The position numbers and the translations under genes were made by a program. Shown piece after piece: positions 14,580 through 25,934 of a stretch of DNA of 64,000 nucleotides. Position 1 is the first letter of the stretch; the number at the start of each line of letters is the position of its first letter. The notes beneath the pieces are model-generated. The model worked only from the letters and a program-made list of their open reading frames with translations. It had not been told where the DNA came from and did no database searches. Source of the DNA: Rhinopithecus roxellana (lineage: Eukaryota; Chordata; Mammalia; Primates; Cercopithecidae); assembly GCF_007565055.1 (NCBI RefSeq), contig NC_044557.1, positions 67,523,095-67,587,094 of the forward strand, read 5' to 3'.

Positions 14580-16049
14580 GAGGATTTTTATTTTACAAGG
14601 GGAAAACTAAAGCCTTCAAAGTTGAATGACTTTTACAAAATTATTGGCATGGTAACATTTTCTTTATATTAGACACCCCATAAAATATGCAGCTAATAAA
14701 CATGATAAACTTATTTTTCTTTCTCTGGTATAGGGATGAACTACGTTTCTCTCCACTAGTAAGATAAAGAGTCTAATAAAGTTGGGTTATTCTTGATTTC
14801 TTCTGTTAATCCTTTCTTCACTCTTCCCTTCTGGGAAATGACAGGGCTTTTTTCTATCTCCTTTTCACTTTAGTGTTATATGATGCTAATCAGAAAGACA
14901 GTGAAGTAATTAGGGATGCAGTACCATCAGTACACAGCTGATAGTAAGCTTTGCATCTCCTTTCATCAGATCTAGGATGAGGTTTCTTGAATTTCATAGT
15001 GCCTGGCAGAGTAAAGGACATGGAGGAAAGCAGCTGGACCAGGCACTATCTAGATAAGATTAAATCAATCCTCGTAGGCACAGGGAGACATCTGAAGCAT
15101 AGAGCAGCCAGTCACATTGTGGAAGATAAACCCACCTTTTGTTTCAGAAAGCCACAATTGTGGGAAATCTTGGATTGCAGGCTATTCCTAATTTCCCAGA
15201 TTTTGCCCCAAACTTCTATAGTCGCCTCCTATATGATTTTACATAAACGGTGATTATTTTTTTTTTCCAGTTGGTAAGCTTGCTATGACTTTATCTTCTT
15301 GCACTGAATATCAGGCCTATGTTGATTACTTCTATATCAATTATAATGCTTGTCTTACAAATCCCTGGGTAGTTTGACTCTTTTTTTTTTTTGCCATGAA
15401 TCTTTATAAGAAGATGGGCTTGGTATTCCTGGTATTCCTATTATTGATAGTTATTTCTGAATTCCAGCTGGTGTCAAAAATCTTTTCCTGGGGAGAATAT
15501 AACCTAATTAGAGTGATTTATTCTTTTCTAGTGGGGAATTCATTAACTTAATTTCAACCAACATTTATTAAATGTCTACATGTAGTATTGCAGTTACAGG
15601 ATGGTCATGACATACACCTTTGCTTTAGGAACATATTGTCTAGATTTTTAAGATTTTCCACACCCATTACATATTGTGCATCTGAGTCTAATTCATGTTA
15701 CACTAAATTTAGCAAGACTATGTAATGTGAAGTGCAAACTGGGATACTGTGGGGAGTGAAAGGAGTTGTAATTAATAATCATACCTGATCAACAGGTTAA
15801 ATAAAGACTGTCTTGGGAAAATGAGATAGTGTCAGACAAAGTGGAATACATGGTCACCTTAATTAAATATCAGTTTCTGTTATACTTGTATTTTCACATT
15901 TTAAGTACGATAGTTATTAGGGACCATGTTGGGTTAGATATAACTACTTTATGACGCCTATTATATGCCAGGCACTACAATAAAAGTGTGCTCAGATTTA
16001 GTCAGGGAAAGCAAATATATGCATGCAATCATATTGAGCAAATGCATAT
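14580..16049. other. Intergenic DNA, no gene seen
   Basis: No exon or clear repeat. Weak MIR-like scraps near 15560 (accaacatttattaaatg) and 15955-15990 (tatatgccaggcactacaat). Confidence 0.5.
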
Positions 16050-16260
16050 AGTGGAATGAATACTGGACAGGGAGCCAGGAGACCTAGATTTGAAAATTAG
16101 CCTTGAATTTCAAGCACTCCCTTTGGTCACATCATTTAACCCCTCTGAGGCTCAGTTTTCTTACCTGTAAAATGGAATGATACTAATTTTTCATAGAATG
16201 AGAAGGTAAAAAAATGTGACAGCACTTGACACAGTATGTGTCAAATAATTAATGCTTGAT
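16050..16260 (+). mobile_element. MIR SINE
   Basis: gagccaggagacctagattt, then aacccctctgaggctcagtt, cttacctgtaaaatggaatg and ttaatgcttgataa follow the MIR sense order. Confidence 0.85.
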
Positions 16261-16610
16261 AAAGGGTTATCTGAGTTTGCTGATGTTCTAGTTTAATGAA
16301 AGACAACCAGAAAGGAAGCTAGAAGACTCACTCTCTTTGTGAAAACTTATTATGCAGATTTTTTTCTGATCTTCCATTGCCAATCCTGCGAGTCATATTA
16401 TTTTGAAGCAAATCTCAGATATCACATCATTTCTTCTGGAATTATTTTAGTGTTTATTACTAAGGATTTCTTATTTTTAATATCATTACAATACCATTAT
16501 TATCCTAAAATTAACAATAATTCCCTATTATCCTCAAATACCTACTGTCCAAATTTCCAATTCTCTTATAAAAGTTTTTTCCAGTCTTTTAAATAAATTC
16601 AGAGTCCACA
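16261..16610. other. Intergenic DNA, nothing recognised
   Basis: AT-rich. The open frame here has no recognisable protein character. Confidence 0.5.
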
Positions 16611-16920
16611 GGCCAGGCACAGGGGGAGGTCGAGGCAGGAGGATCACTTGAGACCAGGAGTTTAATATTGGCTTGGGTAACACAGTGAAATCCTGTCTCT
16701 GTAAAAAGTTTTTTAAAAAATTAGCCAGGTGTGGTGGTACCTGCCTGTGGTCATAGCTAGTCAGGAGCCCAACACCAAGAGGACCACTTAAGCCCAGGAG
16801 GTGAAGTCTGCAGTGATGCAGTGAGCTATGATTGTGCCACTGCACTCCAGCTTGGATGACAGAGCAAGACCCTGTTTCTAAAAAAAAAAAAAAAGAAAAG
16901 AAAGAAAGCAAAAGAAAAAA
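16611..16920 (+). mobile_element. AluJ-type element, diverged
   Basis: Diverged head with a deletion after ggccaggcacag, then both arms and an A/G-containing tail. Confidence 0.88.
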
Positions 16921-16979
16921 AATTCAGGTTCTAAATGAAATTTCATGAATTATTTGCACTTGGTTGATGTATTTTAGTT

Positions 16980-18005
16980 GCCATGATACACCAGTCAGAA
17001 TGGCTATCATTAAAAAGTCAAAAAGTCAAAAAATAACAGATGCTGCTGAAGTTGCAGAGAAAAAGAAGCGTTTATACACTGTTGGTTGGAGGGTAAATCA
17101 GTTCAACCATTGTGGAAGACAGCACAGTGATTCCTCAAAGACATAAAAACAGAAATACTATTTGACCCAGCAATCCCATTACTGGGTACATACTCAAAGG
17201 AATAGAAATTCTTCTGTCATAAAGACATGCAATCAACCTAAATGCCCACCATGGTAGACTGAATTAAAAAAATGTGGTACATATACACCATGGAATACTG
17301 TGTAGCCATAAAAAAGAATGAGATCATGTCCTTTACAGGAACATGGATGGAGCTGGGGGGCCACTATCCTTAGCGAACTAACACAGGAACAGAAAACCAA
17401 ATACTGCATGTTCTCACTTGTAAGGGAGGTAAATGATAAGAACACACGGACATGAGCTAAATGATAAGAACACATGGACACATACAAGGGAACAACACAT
17501 ACTGGTGCCTATCGAACAGTGGAGGGTGGGAGGAGGGAGAGGATCAGAAAAAAAAAAAACTAATGGTACTAGACTGAATACCTGGGTGACAAAATTATCT
17601 GTAAAACAAACTCTCAAGACACAAGTTTACTTACATAACAAACTGAACTTGTACCCCTGAACTTTTTCTTTCTTTCTTTCTTTCTTTTTTGTTTAGAGAC
17701 GGAATCTTGCTCTGTTGCCCAGGCTGAAGTGCAGTGGTGCAATCTCAGCTCCCTGCAACCTCTGCCTCCCAGATTCTAGCAATTCTCCTGCCTCAGTCTC
17801 CTGAGTAGCTGGGATTACAGGTGCAGGCCACCACGCCTGGCGAATTTTTCGTATTTTAGTAGAGACAGGGTTTCACCGTGTTGCCCAGGCTGGTCTCGAA
17901 CTTCCTGAGCTCAGGCAATCCACCTGCCTCAGCCTCCCAAAATGCTAGGATTACAGGCATGAGCCACCACGCCTGCCTTACTCCTGAACTTAAAAGTTAA
18001 GTAAA
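16980..18005 (+). mobile_element. L1 3'-end fragment, split by an Alu
   Basis: L1 ORF2 end and 3' UTR: accagtcagaatggctatca, then aaccattgtggaagacag, gcaatcccattactgggt, acaccatggaatactgtg and gaacttgtacccctgaactt. The tail resumes after the Alu at 17979. Older than the 8041 copy. Confidence 0.88.
17665..17978 (-). mobile_element. Alu inserted in the L1 tail, antisense
   Basis: (TTTC)n start, both arms reversed. Target-site duplication tacccctgaactt (17652-17664) / tactcctgaactt (17979-17991) shows it jumped into the L1 fragment. Confidence 0.93.
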
Positions 18006-18160
18006 AAAGGATAAAGATGTAATTAAGAAAATAATAACATCAGTTATGCTACGTCTCTACCTCTAATATAGTCCTGTTTCACTTTACAGACATGCTTATT
18101 GATTGCTAGGAGGGAAGCAAAAATAGAAACAACTTTATAATGCTATAAATGAAAGATGAA

Positions 18161-18390
18161 GTCTGGGCGAGGTGGCTCATGCCTGTAATCCCAGCACTTT
18201 GGAATGCCGAGGTGGGCGGATCGCTTGATGTCAGGAGTTTGAGACCAGCCTGGCCAAAAATGGTGAAACCCTGTCTCTACTAAAAATACAAAAATTAGCC
18301 GGACGTAGTGGTGGGCGCCAGTAATCCCAGCTACTTGGGAAGCTCAGGCAGGTGACAGAGTGAGACTTCGTCTTAAAAAAAAAAAAAAAG
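18161..18390 (+). mobile_element. AluS-type element with right-arm deletion
   Basis: Left arm and linker intact. The right arm jumps from agctcaggcag to tgacagagtgagac, losing about 75 bp. A tail follows. Confidence 0.9.
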
Positions 18391-18394
18391 ACAA

Positions 18395-19019
18395 TTATTA
18401 TGTTCCCACTTTTAATATGAATAGCTCTACGAGTTTTATGACATAACAATAAATAACTTCCTATATTGCTAAATACACAAAAAGTAATTAATAATGCTTA
18501 CCTACACTAACATCCATTAAGCTTTTCATTATTTTTTGGCCTTGAATTCCAATAATTAAACTTTACTAATCTCTAGCTTCTTTTCCAGGAACAAACAATG
18601 TATGTTTCTCTCTGAGATTGTGCTCTTTGGCCATCGCTAATATAATACTATTATTTTAATTAAAATGAAATTATAGTCCTATAACCAATAGCCATGTACT
18701 TTGAGTTGCTTCTACAATAATGGTGATTAACTTTGGATGAACCAGTCATATTCTCTCACCCAGTTCCTGGTCAAGAAATAACATGTTGTCATCTGACAAC
18801 TGGCAAAGATTAACAGTCAGCTGTGGCCACTGCACTGACTGACTCACTCAGGGATTTAAACCATGACCTTGGCCTCATTATCATGCTGTTATAATCTACT
18901 GAGCAAAATAGTTACAAAAATAAATTCTGAAAGCAGGAAGCAAAATTCTGTTATTTGTGTCTCCAGGCCCAAACCATTATGCATCTGAGTCCATTGAGTA
19001 ATTCTACTAGTAGGCATTT
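18395..19019. other. Intergenic DNA, nothing recognised
   Basis: AT-rich with no gene or named repeat. Confidence 0.5.
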
Positions 19020-20440
19020 TAGACATGGGTGAAGAACTGAAAGCAGGATATCCTCCTGAAAATCAAAGCTGATCATGTCAGTTCTCTCACTAAAAAACCT
19101 CCACTGTCTAATGATGTAAGTTCAAATTCTTCAGCACAGCATGTAAGATTGTAGCATAATCTTACCAGAACCAATTTCTCCAGCTTTATGTTTTGCTACA
19201 ACTCCTTGCCTCCCTTTCTTCATACTCTAACAACTGTAATTTTCTCATTATTTTGTGACTGCTCATGTATTTTTTCAGTATATATTTATTGAGTCTCCAT
19301 AATGTATGAGACACTCTGATAAGCCCCTGGGGAAACTGAAGTTAAAGGCACATTATTTGATCTTAAAGAATTCATGGTCCAGCCTAGGAGACAGACAAGG
19401 AAATAAATGGCCGCAACACACTGTGACAAGTGCTATCTATAAGCACAGTAGGTATACTGGTATGACAGTTTAGGGAAAACACGTGGAATAAAGGGAGAGA
19501 GAGGGACGAGTATATGGTGAAGACAAAGAAATTAACTAAGAAAGTTATGAGAGAGGGAGTAGAAAAGGTGATCTAAGTTGAGGGAATAGAAAGTCACAGA
19601 GATGAGAAAATTCACATATTCATTAAAGTGCAAGTAGACTGTCATGGCTGAAGAGGAGGATGTGTTTGTAGGCTGGCTTGGAGGCAAAGCTAGAGAGGTA
19701 GACAGCAACTTAATCCTAAAGGAATCTGTACAGCTTGGCAAATACTTTAGATGTTACTTATTTGCACTGCTTTTCCCTTTTTTTGAGAATGCTTTTTCCC
19801 TTTTGCTGCCCAACTTAGACAAATATAATAATGTCAAATCCTCTTTCCAGAAAGTCATTGAACAAATATTTGTTGGAACACCTACTATGTGCCATGTATT
19901 GTTCTAAGTGTTTGGGATACATTAATACAATTCATACTCTGTCCTTGTGCTTATATTGAAGTACAAGGAAGTAGATGGTAAATATAATAAACTAGTATAT
20001 ATTTAACTTGGAGTAAAAATACAGTTGTCAGAGAGAGTGGTAAGTGCTGTGGCAAAAAGAAAAAGTAGCGTAAGGTAAAGATCATCATAATGACCAGGGA
20101 GGGTGTGAGGCAGGTAGGAGTATTTGACAATTGAGCAAAAGTTTGAGGAAGAGGGATTTAGCCAAGTGAGTATCTTAGTGAAGGGTATTCTAGGCACAGG
20201 GAACAGCTCAAGGAAAGCCTAAAAGAAAGTACTAGGAGATGAAGTCATTGATCATGTGGGACTTGTAGGCCATTTAAAGAACTCTTGTGAATGAAGTGGG
20301 GAGCCACCTTGGGATTTGGCCAGCAGAGTGTTTTGATCTAATGTTTTAGGAGGCTTCCAGTTTGGCAGTGTTGAGAAGAGACTATAGAGCTGCAAGCATA
20401 GAAGCAGGGAAACCTGTTATGAGAATCTATAGAAATGCCC
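19020..20440. repeat. Ancient mammal-wide repeat fragments (L2-like)
   Basis: 19080-19210 has the L2-type run ending ttgctacaactccttgcctc. 19280-19450 and 19860-20440 carry words such as cctactatgtgccatgtatt, gggtattctaggcacaggga, gacttgtaggccatttaaag and gaagcagggaaacctgttat, which belong to a widespread old repeat I place near L2 with limited certainty. No coding content. Confidence 0.45.
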
Positions 20441-20683
20441 ACCATCTAAGCATATTTACATGCAGTAAGGGGTGCTGCAATGATTCTGAGCATCGTGAAA
20501 CACCCAGGTTTTGTAGCAGAGTACTAGGTCCTCAGTAAATTCTAGTGAGGTAACTATTTTAGTTTGTGACTTTAGATATACCTCCTAATACTTATTTACT
20601 TACAAGTAGCCCTTACTCATATGTAAAAATGAAAGTCCACAGAATTATAGATTTCAAGAGCCTATAGGAACTGCAGAAAGGAC

Positions 20684-20989
20684 CTGCGGTTTTTTTGTTG
20701 TTTGTTTTTTTATTTTTTGAACTCTGTCACCCAGACTGGAGTGCAGTGGCCTGATCTCAGCATACTGCAACCTCCGGCTCCCAGGCTGAAGTGATTCTCC
20801 TGCCTCAGCTTCCAAACTGGCGGGGATTACAGGCGTCTGCCACCAGGCCCGGCTACTTTTTTGTATTTTTAGTATAGATGTGTTTTCACCATGTTGGCCA
20901 GGCTGGTCTTGAACTCTTGACCTCAGGTGATCCACCCACCTCGGCTTCCCAAAGTGCCGGAATTCCAGGTGTGAGCCACCATGCCCAGC
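20684..20989 (-). mobile_element. Alu, antisense (first of three in a row)
   Basis: T-rich start then the reversed Alu body to gagccaccatgcccagcc. Confidence 0.92.
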
Positions 20990-20994
20990 CTGTT

Positions 20995-21304
20995 TGTTTT
21001 TTAATATATCTTTCTTTATGTTTTTGAGAGGGAGTCTCGCTCTGTTGCCCAGCCTGGAGTGCAGTGGCATGATCTTGGCTCACTGCAACCTCTGCCTCCG
21101 GGGTTCAAGTGATTCTCCTGCCTCAGCCTCCCAAGTAGCAGATATTACAGGCAGCTGCCACCATGCCTGGCTAATTTTTGTATTTTAGTAGAGATGGGAT
21201 TTCACCATGTTGGTCAGGTTGGTCTTGATATCCTGACCTCAGGTGATTCACCTGCCTTGTCCTCCCAAAGTGCCAGAATTACAGGCATGAGCCACTGTGC
21301 CCAG
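20995..21304 (-). mobile_element. Alu, antisense (second of three)
   Basis: Flanked by repeated agcctgtttgttttttaa (20987-21004 and 21306-21323), so it landed in the tail of the neighbouring Alu. Confidence 0.92.
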
Positions 21305-21305
21305 C

Positions 21306-21468
21306 CAGCCTGTTTGTTTTTTAAGACAGGGTCTCACTCATCACTCAGGCTGAAGTGCAGTGGAGCATTCATAGCTCACTGTAGCCTTGAACTCCTGGGC
21401 TCAAGGGATCCTCTTGCCTTGGCCTTCCAAAGTGCTGGGATTACTGGTTAAACCACAGTGCCTGGCCA
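21306..21468 (-). mobile_element. Alu monomer, antisense (third of three)
   Basis: Single reversed arm from agacagggtctcactcatc to aaaccacagtgcctggcc. Old FLAM/AluJ type. Confidence 0.85.
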
Positions 21469-21479
21469 GGACTTGCATT

Positions 21480-22735
21480 TTGGGATTAGTTGATGGCCTG
21501 TCAAGACCTTGAAAATTCAGTGATGAAGACAGTTGTTACTTCTAAAGTTCAACAAGAACATTGCAGTTTTGACTCAACTTTAAATGTGTTCATACACTGA
21601 GGCACAGGCCAAAGTAAAAGATAATGCTGTACAGGACACAGTCAGATGAAGATTTTAAGTAAAACACTGTACCAAAACAAACTAAACACCTCTAAGATCC
21701 ATATTGTAGAAAGACCAAAAGACAGAGATCTTGTGAATACATTTTACTTTCTTTACTTCCGAGCCTAGCGATCTTCTGTCAAACTGGGGCAAGTACTTTG
21801 AAAAGGAGTTCATTTACGCTAAAGTCAATTTAAAAATTCTATATGATATATATTCTATGTATGCGACATAGAAATACTGTGACAAATTTTTACTTCGTCC
21901 AGGTGTGTGAATAACAGTGGAAGATTGTTTAAAAGACTTCCTTCTACTCCTAAGTAGTCCCTTTAATAGGAAAAACACATCTAGTTGTAGTAAAAACTGT
22001 AAAAAGGAAACACAGTAACAGTAACCTCACTGACTTCTGCTTCATTCCTGTAAAAAGTCATATGTTCCAGTGATACTGGCTCATGCCCATTGTATTTCAT
22101 GAGCTGGCACTGTCTTCAGGTAGGTGAAGCATGGGTGGGGTTGCAGGGAGATACAGCCTCAGGCACCCAGCATGCTAACCATATGGCTGCTAGAAAGCAG
22201 TGCAGGGCCCAGGGGGTGACCCTCTACTGTAAAGGAAGCCAAAATCGTCTAATTTGGACTGCGACTTTGAAGTTCACATTTTATAGACTCAAAATAACTA
22301 AGCTATTTTAACCTCAAAAAGTTTAAACCTCAGAGCAGTGTGGATATTCTGGTTTCTGGTTCTGCTTGGGTTGATAGTTAGCTGGGGTGGGGGTGTTTGT
22401 TTTTTTCAAATCTGGCACAGAAATAGTTGAATAAGGTAGACTGTTCCACCCATTCCTTTTGATTATTTTTAGTTCTGCTCTCTGCTCTTCTGAAGGAGCA
22501 GTTAGTGCATTTTAGCAGTACTGAGGGTTTCCTAAGCAAAAGTCAAAGATACATGTATTTACTGGTACATGTTATTGTGTATGAGAGGAAAGTATGGATA
22601 GTAAACGTCAATTTCAATTTCAGGTAAAAAATTCTGTTCTCTTTTAAAGTGTTGGTTTTAGTTGTCGCTTTTTTTTCTTCTTAGTTTGCCACTTTTTTTT
22701 TCCTTCTCCGTTATCTATTTTACAATGCATATAGT
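21480..22735. other. Intergenic DNA upstream of RIMS2
   Basis: No exon or recognisable repeat. Short T-rich runs near 22670-22705. Confidence 0.5.
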
Positions 22736-22891
22736 GTAGTTCTCAACATTTGTTATACCTTAATCACTTGGGGAACTTTCAAACTATATTCATGGCCAGG
22801 GTCCTAACACCAGAGTCTGATTCATTTGACATATGGGCCCAGGTGGTATTTTTGAAAAGAGACCCAGTGAATCTTCAACTCAGATGACTGG
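22736..22891 (+). mobile_element. MER5A-like hAT-Charlie fragment
   Basis: gttctcaacatttgttatac, then aatcacttggggaactttca, agagtctgattcatttgaca and gggcccaggtggtatttttg follow the MER5A order. Confidence 0.65.

Positions 22892-22931
<40 letters not shown>
22892..22931. repeat. A40 tract
   Basis: Forty uninterrupted A, directly after the MER5A fragment and with no SINE or LINE body attached. Confidence 0.97.
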
Positions 22932-22933
<2 letters not shown>

Positions 22934-23499
22934 GAGACAGGTAATTTTAGAGTGCATCTAGGATTGAAAACCAGCATGGTTTCAAAGTGGCTTAAAAATA
23001 TCTAGGTTCTAGTTCCAGCCCTGCCACTTACCAGCTGGCTGTTCTTGGTGGTCTTCTGTTTCCCATAGGATGATGAGGTTAGATTAGAAATTCATAAAAA
23101 TTGTTGAACTCTAAAACAAAATTAAATAAACTGGGATTCATATAATTTCATCTGGTTTGCTCAGCTCCAAAGAGATGAAAATGGAATGATCTGGAGTATG
23201 AGAGTGTTGCTTGAAACAAATGAGTAATAATTTAAAAAAACAGCTCTTAAGTAAACTTTTCCCTCTTCCCAATTACAAGGCATGGGAGAAAAGAAAAACA
23301 GACATTTAAGCTTAGAAATCACAGGAGACTTTCAGGGCTGCTTTGCCTGTCCCCAGCTCTCTTAAGTGGGGAGCTAGTCAGATGGTACCTGGGGAACAGA
23401 GGGAGGAGGGAGAGCGCTTACTACACACCAAGAAGGTAAATATAATATAAACCCCAAAGGCTTTACGTTACTCATCAGACCACAATACGGCTTGGTACT
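22932..23499. other. Sequence upstream of the CpG island
   Basis: No repeat or gene recognised. Composition shifts from AT-rich to GC-rich after about 23330. Confidence 0.5.
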
Positions 23500-24228
23500 A
23501 AGCAGCGGGCGTGTGGAAGGCTGGGTGGGGTGCGCACACACGCTCACCCGTGTGTACACACGCACACATAACTCCCCCCATCCCCCCGCGCACATACACC
23601 CCAGCTCAGTCACAGTCACCGGCATTGCTTGCCCAGGGCGCCCGGAAGAGCAGACGAGCCACCCGGCCCCGCCCCGCCCCCTCCGGGAGGGCTCTCGGGG
23701 CGGCGCCCAGCCCCGCGCAGAGCAAAGGACAGCGGCGGCCACCTCCGTTCTCCAGCAGCTGGTTTCTCGTCTTCCTTTGTCCTATGTCACTGAACCCATC
23801 TCCGTGCTTCGAAAATCTGACTCTAACCCGATCTCTTCGCGTCTTCGCCTCTTCTTTCTAGACTAGAGTGAGCGCCAAAAAGGGCCTGATAGACAGAAGC
23901 CGTTGGCCCCAGCACCGGCCCAGCCCCTGTCTCTGGACGATTCTTACTCTTTTCACCCTCACAGCCTCCAGTGGTCGCTCATCTTCGCACTCTCCCAGCC
24001 AACCCTAAGTCTCCTCCTCTCTCCCCGCGCTGTCCCGCGTCCTCCCCTCAGGATCCCTCCGCACATTCTCAGCGTCCAGCGCGGTTTTCCACAACTTCCT
24101 CACGCCCGGCGCCCCTCGCCCTGTCCCTGCCCTCTACACCACCTGCGTTCCCCACTCTCTCCAACCTTTCTCCCCCGCTATGCCCCCTGGCGGGCCTCCA
24201 GCTCTCTGCCCCTTTCCTGGCCCCCATC

Positions 24229-24640
24229 CCTGACACCCCAGGGACCCTTCCTCCCTACTCACGTCCTCCCTCCTTCCAGGATCCCGCCCCGACACTTCGG
24301 GGGCCCTCCCGCTCGCTACGCGCACTCTTTCTCTTCAGGTCCTGACACCCGGGCGCCCCCTCCCCGTCACCCGCCTTCAGCTCCAGCCCTGACTCTCGGG
24401 CATCTTGCCACCCTTACGCTCCCCGCCCCACCCCGGTCTCCCCCACTCCCCCGCCTCTACCTCCCTACCTGACACACCTGGCACCCCTGCCCCCACCCCC
24501 GCTCACACTCTTCCCCCCACCCCCGACATCTCGGGCGCCCCCTCACACGCTCGTATTCTCCACACTTCCGTCCCCGAAAACTCGGGCGTCCCCTCCCTTC
24601 AAGCTCAGTCTCCCCTCCCTCCCCGACCCGCCCCGGCCCC
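24229..24640. repeat. Degenerate tandem repeat, period about 54 bp
   Basis: A core of the form GACAc-cCGGGCgCCCCCTCcc recurs with GAC/GAA at 24232, 24291, 24344, 24391, 24471, 24525, 24576 and 24625. The spacings are 59, 53, 47, 80, 54, 51 and 49. C/T-rich filler lies between cores. This looks like an eroded minisatellite in the CpG island. Confidence 0.55.
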
Positions 24641-24786
24641 AGCCTGGAGATCGCGCTTGGGAAGGGCGGCTGCCGCCTGCGGGGCGCCCGCGGTGCCCGG
24701 GCCTGGGAGGCTAGGAGGTGACGCGGCCCTCGCGGGCAGAGCCCGGGAGGCGGAGGGGCGGAGGAGGTGCGGGCGGCTGCACTGAG

Positions 24787-24870
24787 CAGCGGCGGCGGCG
24801 GCGCAAGGCGCGCGGGCCCTCCGCGCCGACTCCATGGACCCAAGGGGCGGCGGCGGCGGCGGCGGCTGAG
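24787..24870. repeat. GGC/CGG trinucleotide runs
   Basis: Two short runs: about five units near 24789-24805 and about seven to eight at 24846-24869. Confidence 0.9.
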
Positions 24871-25652
24871 CGACCCTGGGCCGGGCGCGTGATGAAGAGG
24901 GGCCGGCGCCAGACCCTGCTGCACGTAGGAGCTCGCCTGGATCCGGGCGTTGGCAGCCGAAGGGCCCTGGCCCCGGGACTCTCCGCCGCTAGCCCCTGTC
25001 ATACCTTCTCCACTTTCGCTTCTCCACTCTAGCCGGGGGTGGAGTAGTGGGGTGGGGTTGGGGTCTCCGCGGCGGCTTCCGGCCCCGCGGCCCTCTCCCG
25101 GGCGTGCCTGGAGTTCTCCCTCTGTGGCGCGCGGGAGCCCTTTGACGCGTCAGCCGGCGGGACGGCTGAGTTGCTTCTCTGGGAAACCGTCCCCGCTTCC
25201 TCACGACCCTCCCCGCTCCCGCCTGGGTGCCCCCCGGGCCGGCAGTACTCTGCCTCCGGGCACTCGAAGCGAGTTCCCGGGGGGCTGGTTCGCAGGCACC
25301 CCTTCCCCTCCGAGGCGGCGCGCGCGCTCCCGGCCCCGACCGCTGCCGGACACACTCGCGCCCCGGTCCGCCTGTCGCCCTCCCGCCTGCTCCCTCCAGT
25401 CACCCCCACCCTTAGCTGTCTCCGCCACCTTACTCCACCACCCTCCTCCGCCTCTCCGCGCACTCCGCGTCCCGGCCTCCAGCTCCCCTTTCCCTTGAAC
25501 CGCTCACTTCACTGCCCGTCGCCCCCGGAAAGAAGAAACATTTCCCGAAGCGCACTCTTCAGCCCTCCCTTCCCACACGCTCGCCCTCCCCTCCCCCTGC
25601 TCTTTCTTGGGGGAGGGGGGCTGTCGCCTTGGATTGAAGGCCATTGATTTGT

Positions 25653-25841
25653 ATGTATTTGTCCCAGCGCTGGAGGCTGCCCCAGCCGCCGCGCCTGTGC
25701 CGCTGCTGCCAGTGGAGTTGCCTCCCCGCTTCCCTAGGGTGGTTCGGCTCCACCAAACATGTCGGCTCCTGTCGGGCCCCGGGGCCGCCCGGCTCCCACC
25801 CCGGCAGCCTCTCAGCCACCTCTGCAGCCCGAGATGCCTGA
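25653..25841 (+). other. Upstream ATG frame overlapping the RIMS2 start
   Basis: An ATG at 25653 opens a 62-codon frame that runs past the RIMS2 ATG (25759) in a different frame. Its context (T at -3) is weak. If the transcript starts upstream of 25653, scanning ribosomes could sometimes miss the main start. No evidence that the peptide itself matters. Confidence 0.3.
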
Positions 25842-25934
25842 CCTCAGCCACCTCACGGAGGAGGAGAGGAAAATCATCCTGGCCGTCATGGATAGGCAGA
25901 AGAAAGAAGAGGAGAAGGAGCAGTCCGTGCTCAA
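25759..25934 (+). CDS. RIMS2: RIMS2 (RIM2) exon 1, coding part, 58 codons plus 2 bases
   Basis: First coding exon of the presynaptic active-zone scaffold RIM2. RIM2 binds GTP-Rab3 on synaptic vesicles and, through later domains (zinc finger, PDZ, two C2), links vesicles to Munc13, calcium channels and other release-site proteins. Seen here: ATG at 25759 with A at -3, then MSAPVGPRGR, a proline/glutamine-rich lead to residue 25, and from residue 26 PDLSHLTEEERKIILAVMDR followed by a charged KKEEEKEQ run. This is the start of the long helix of the Rab-binding domain. The exon ends CTCAA|GTAAGG at 25934, in phase 2, so codon 59 is completed in the next exon. Without splicing the frame hits TAA at once. 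RIM1 differs in the first 20 residues, so RIMS2 is preferred. The rest of the gene lies beyond this window. Confidence 0.93.

Noticed and set aside
14987..15253. 88-codon plus-strand frame
   Set aside because: Single-frame chance opening in intergenic DNA with no recognisable protein character.
20654..21451. Several open frames on both strands
   Set aside because: All lie in three antisense Alu copies. Alu arms commonly give such frames.
23903..24785. Long proline-rich open frames in the CpG island
   Set aside because: They come from C-rich, strand-biased DNA with few stops. No domain, no splice context and several frames are open at once.
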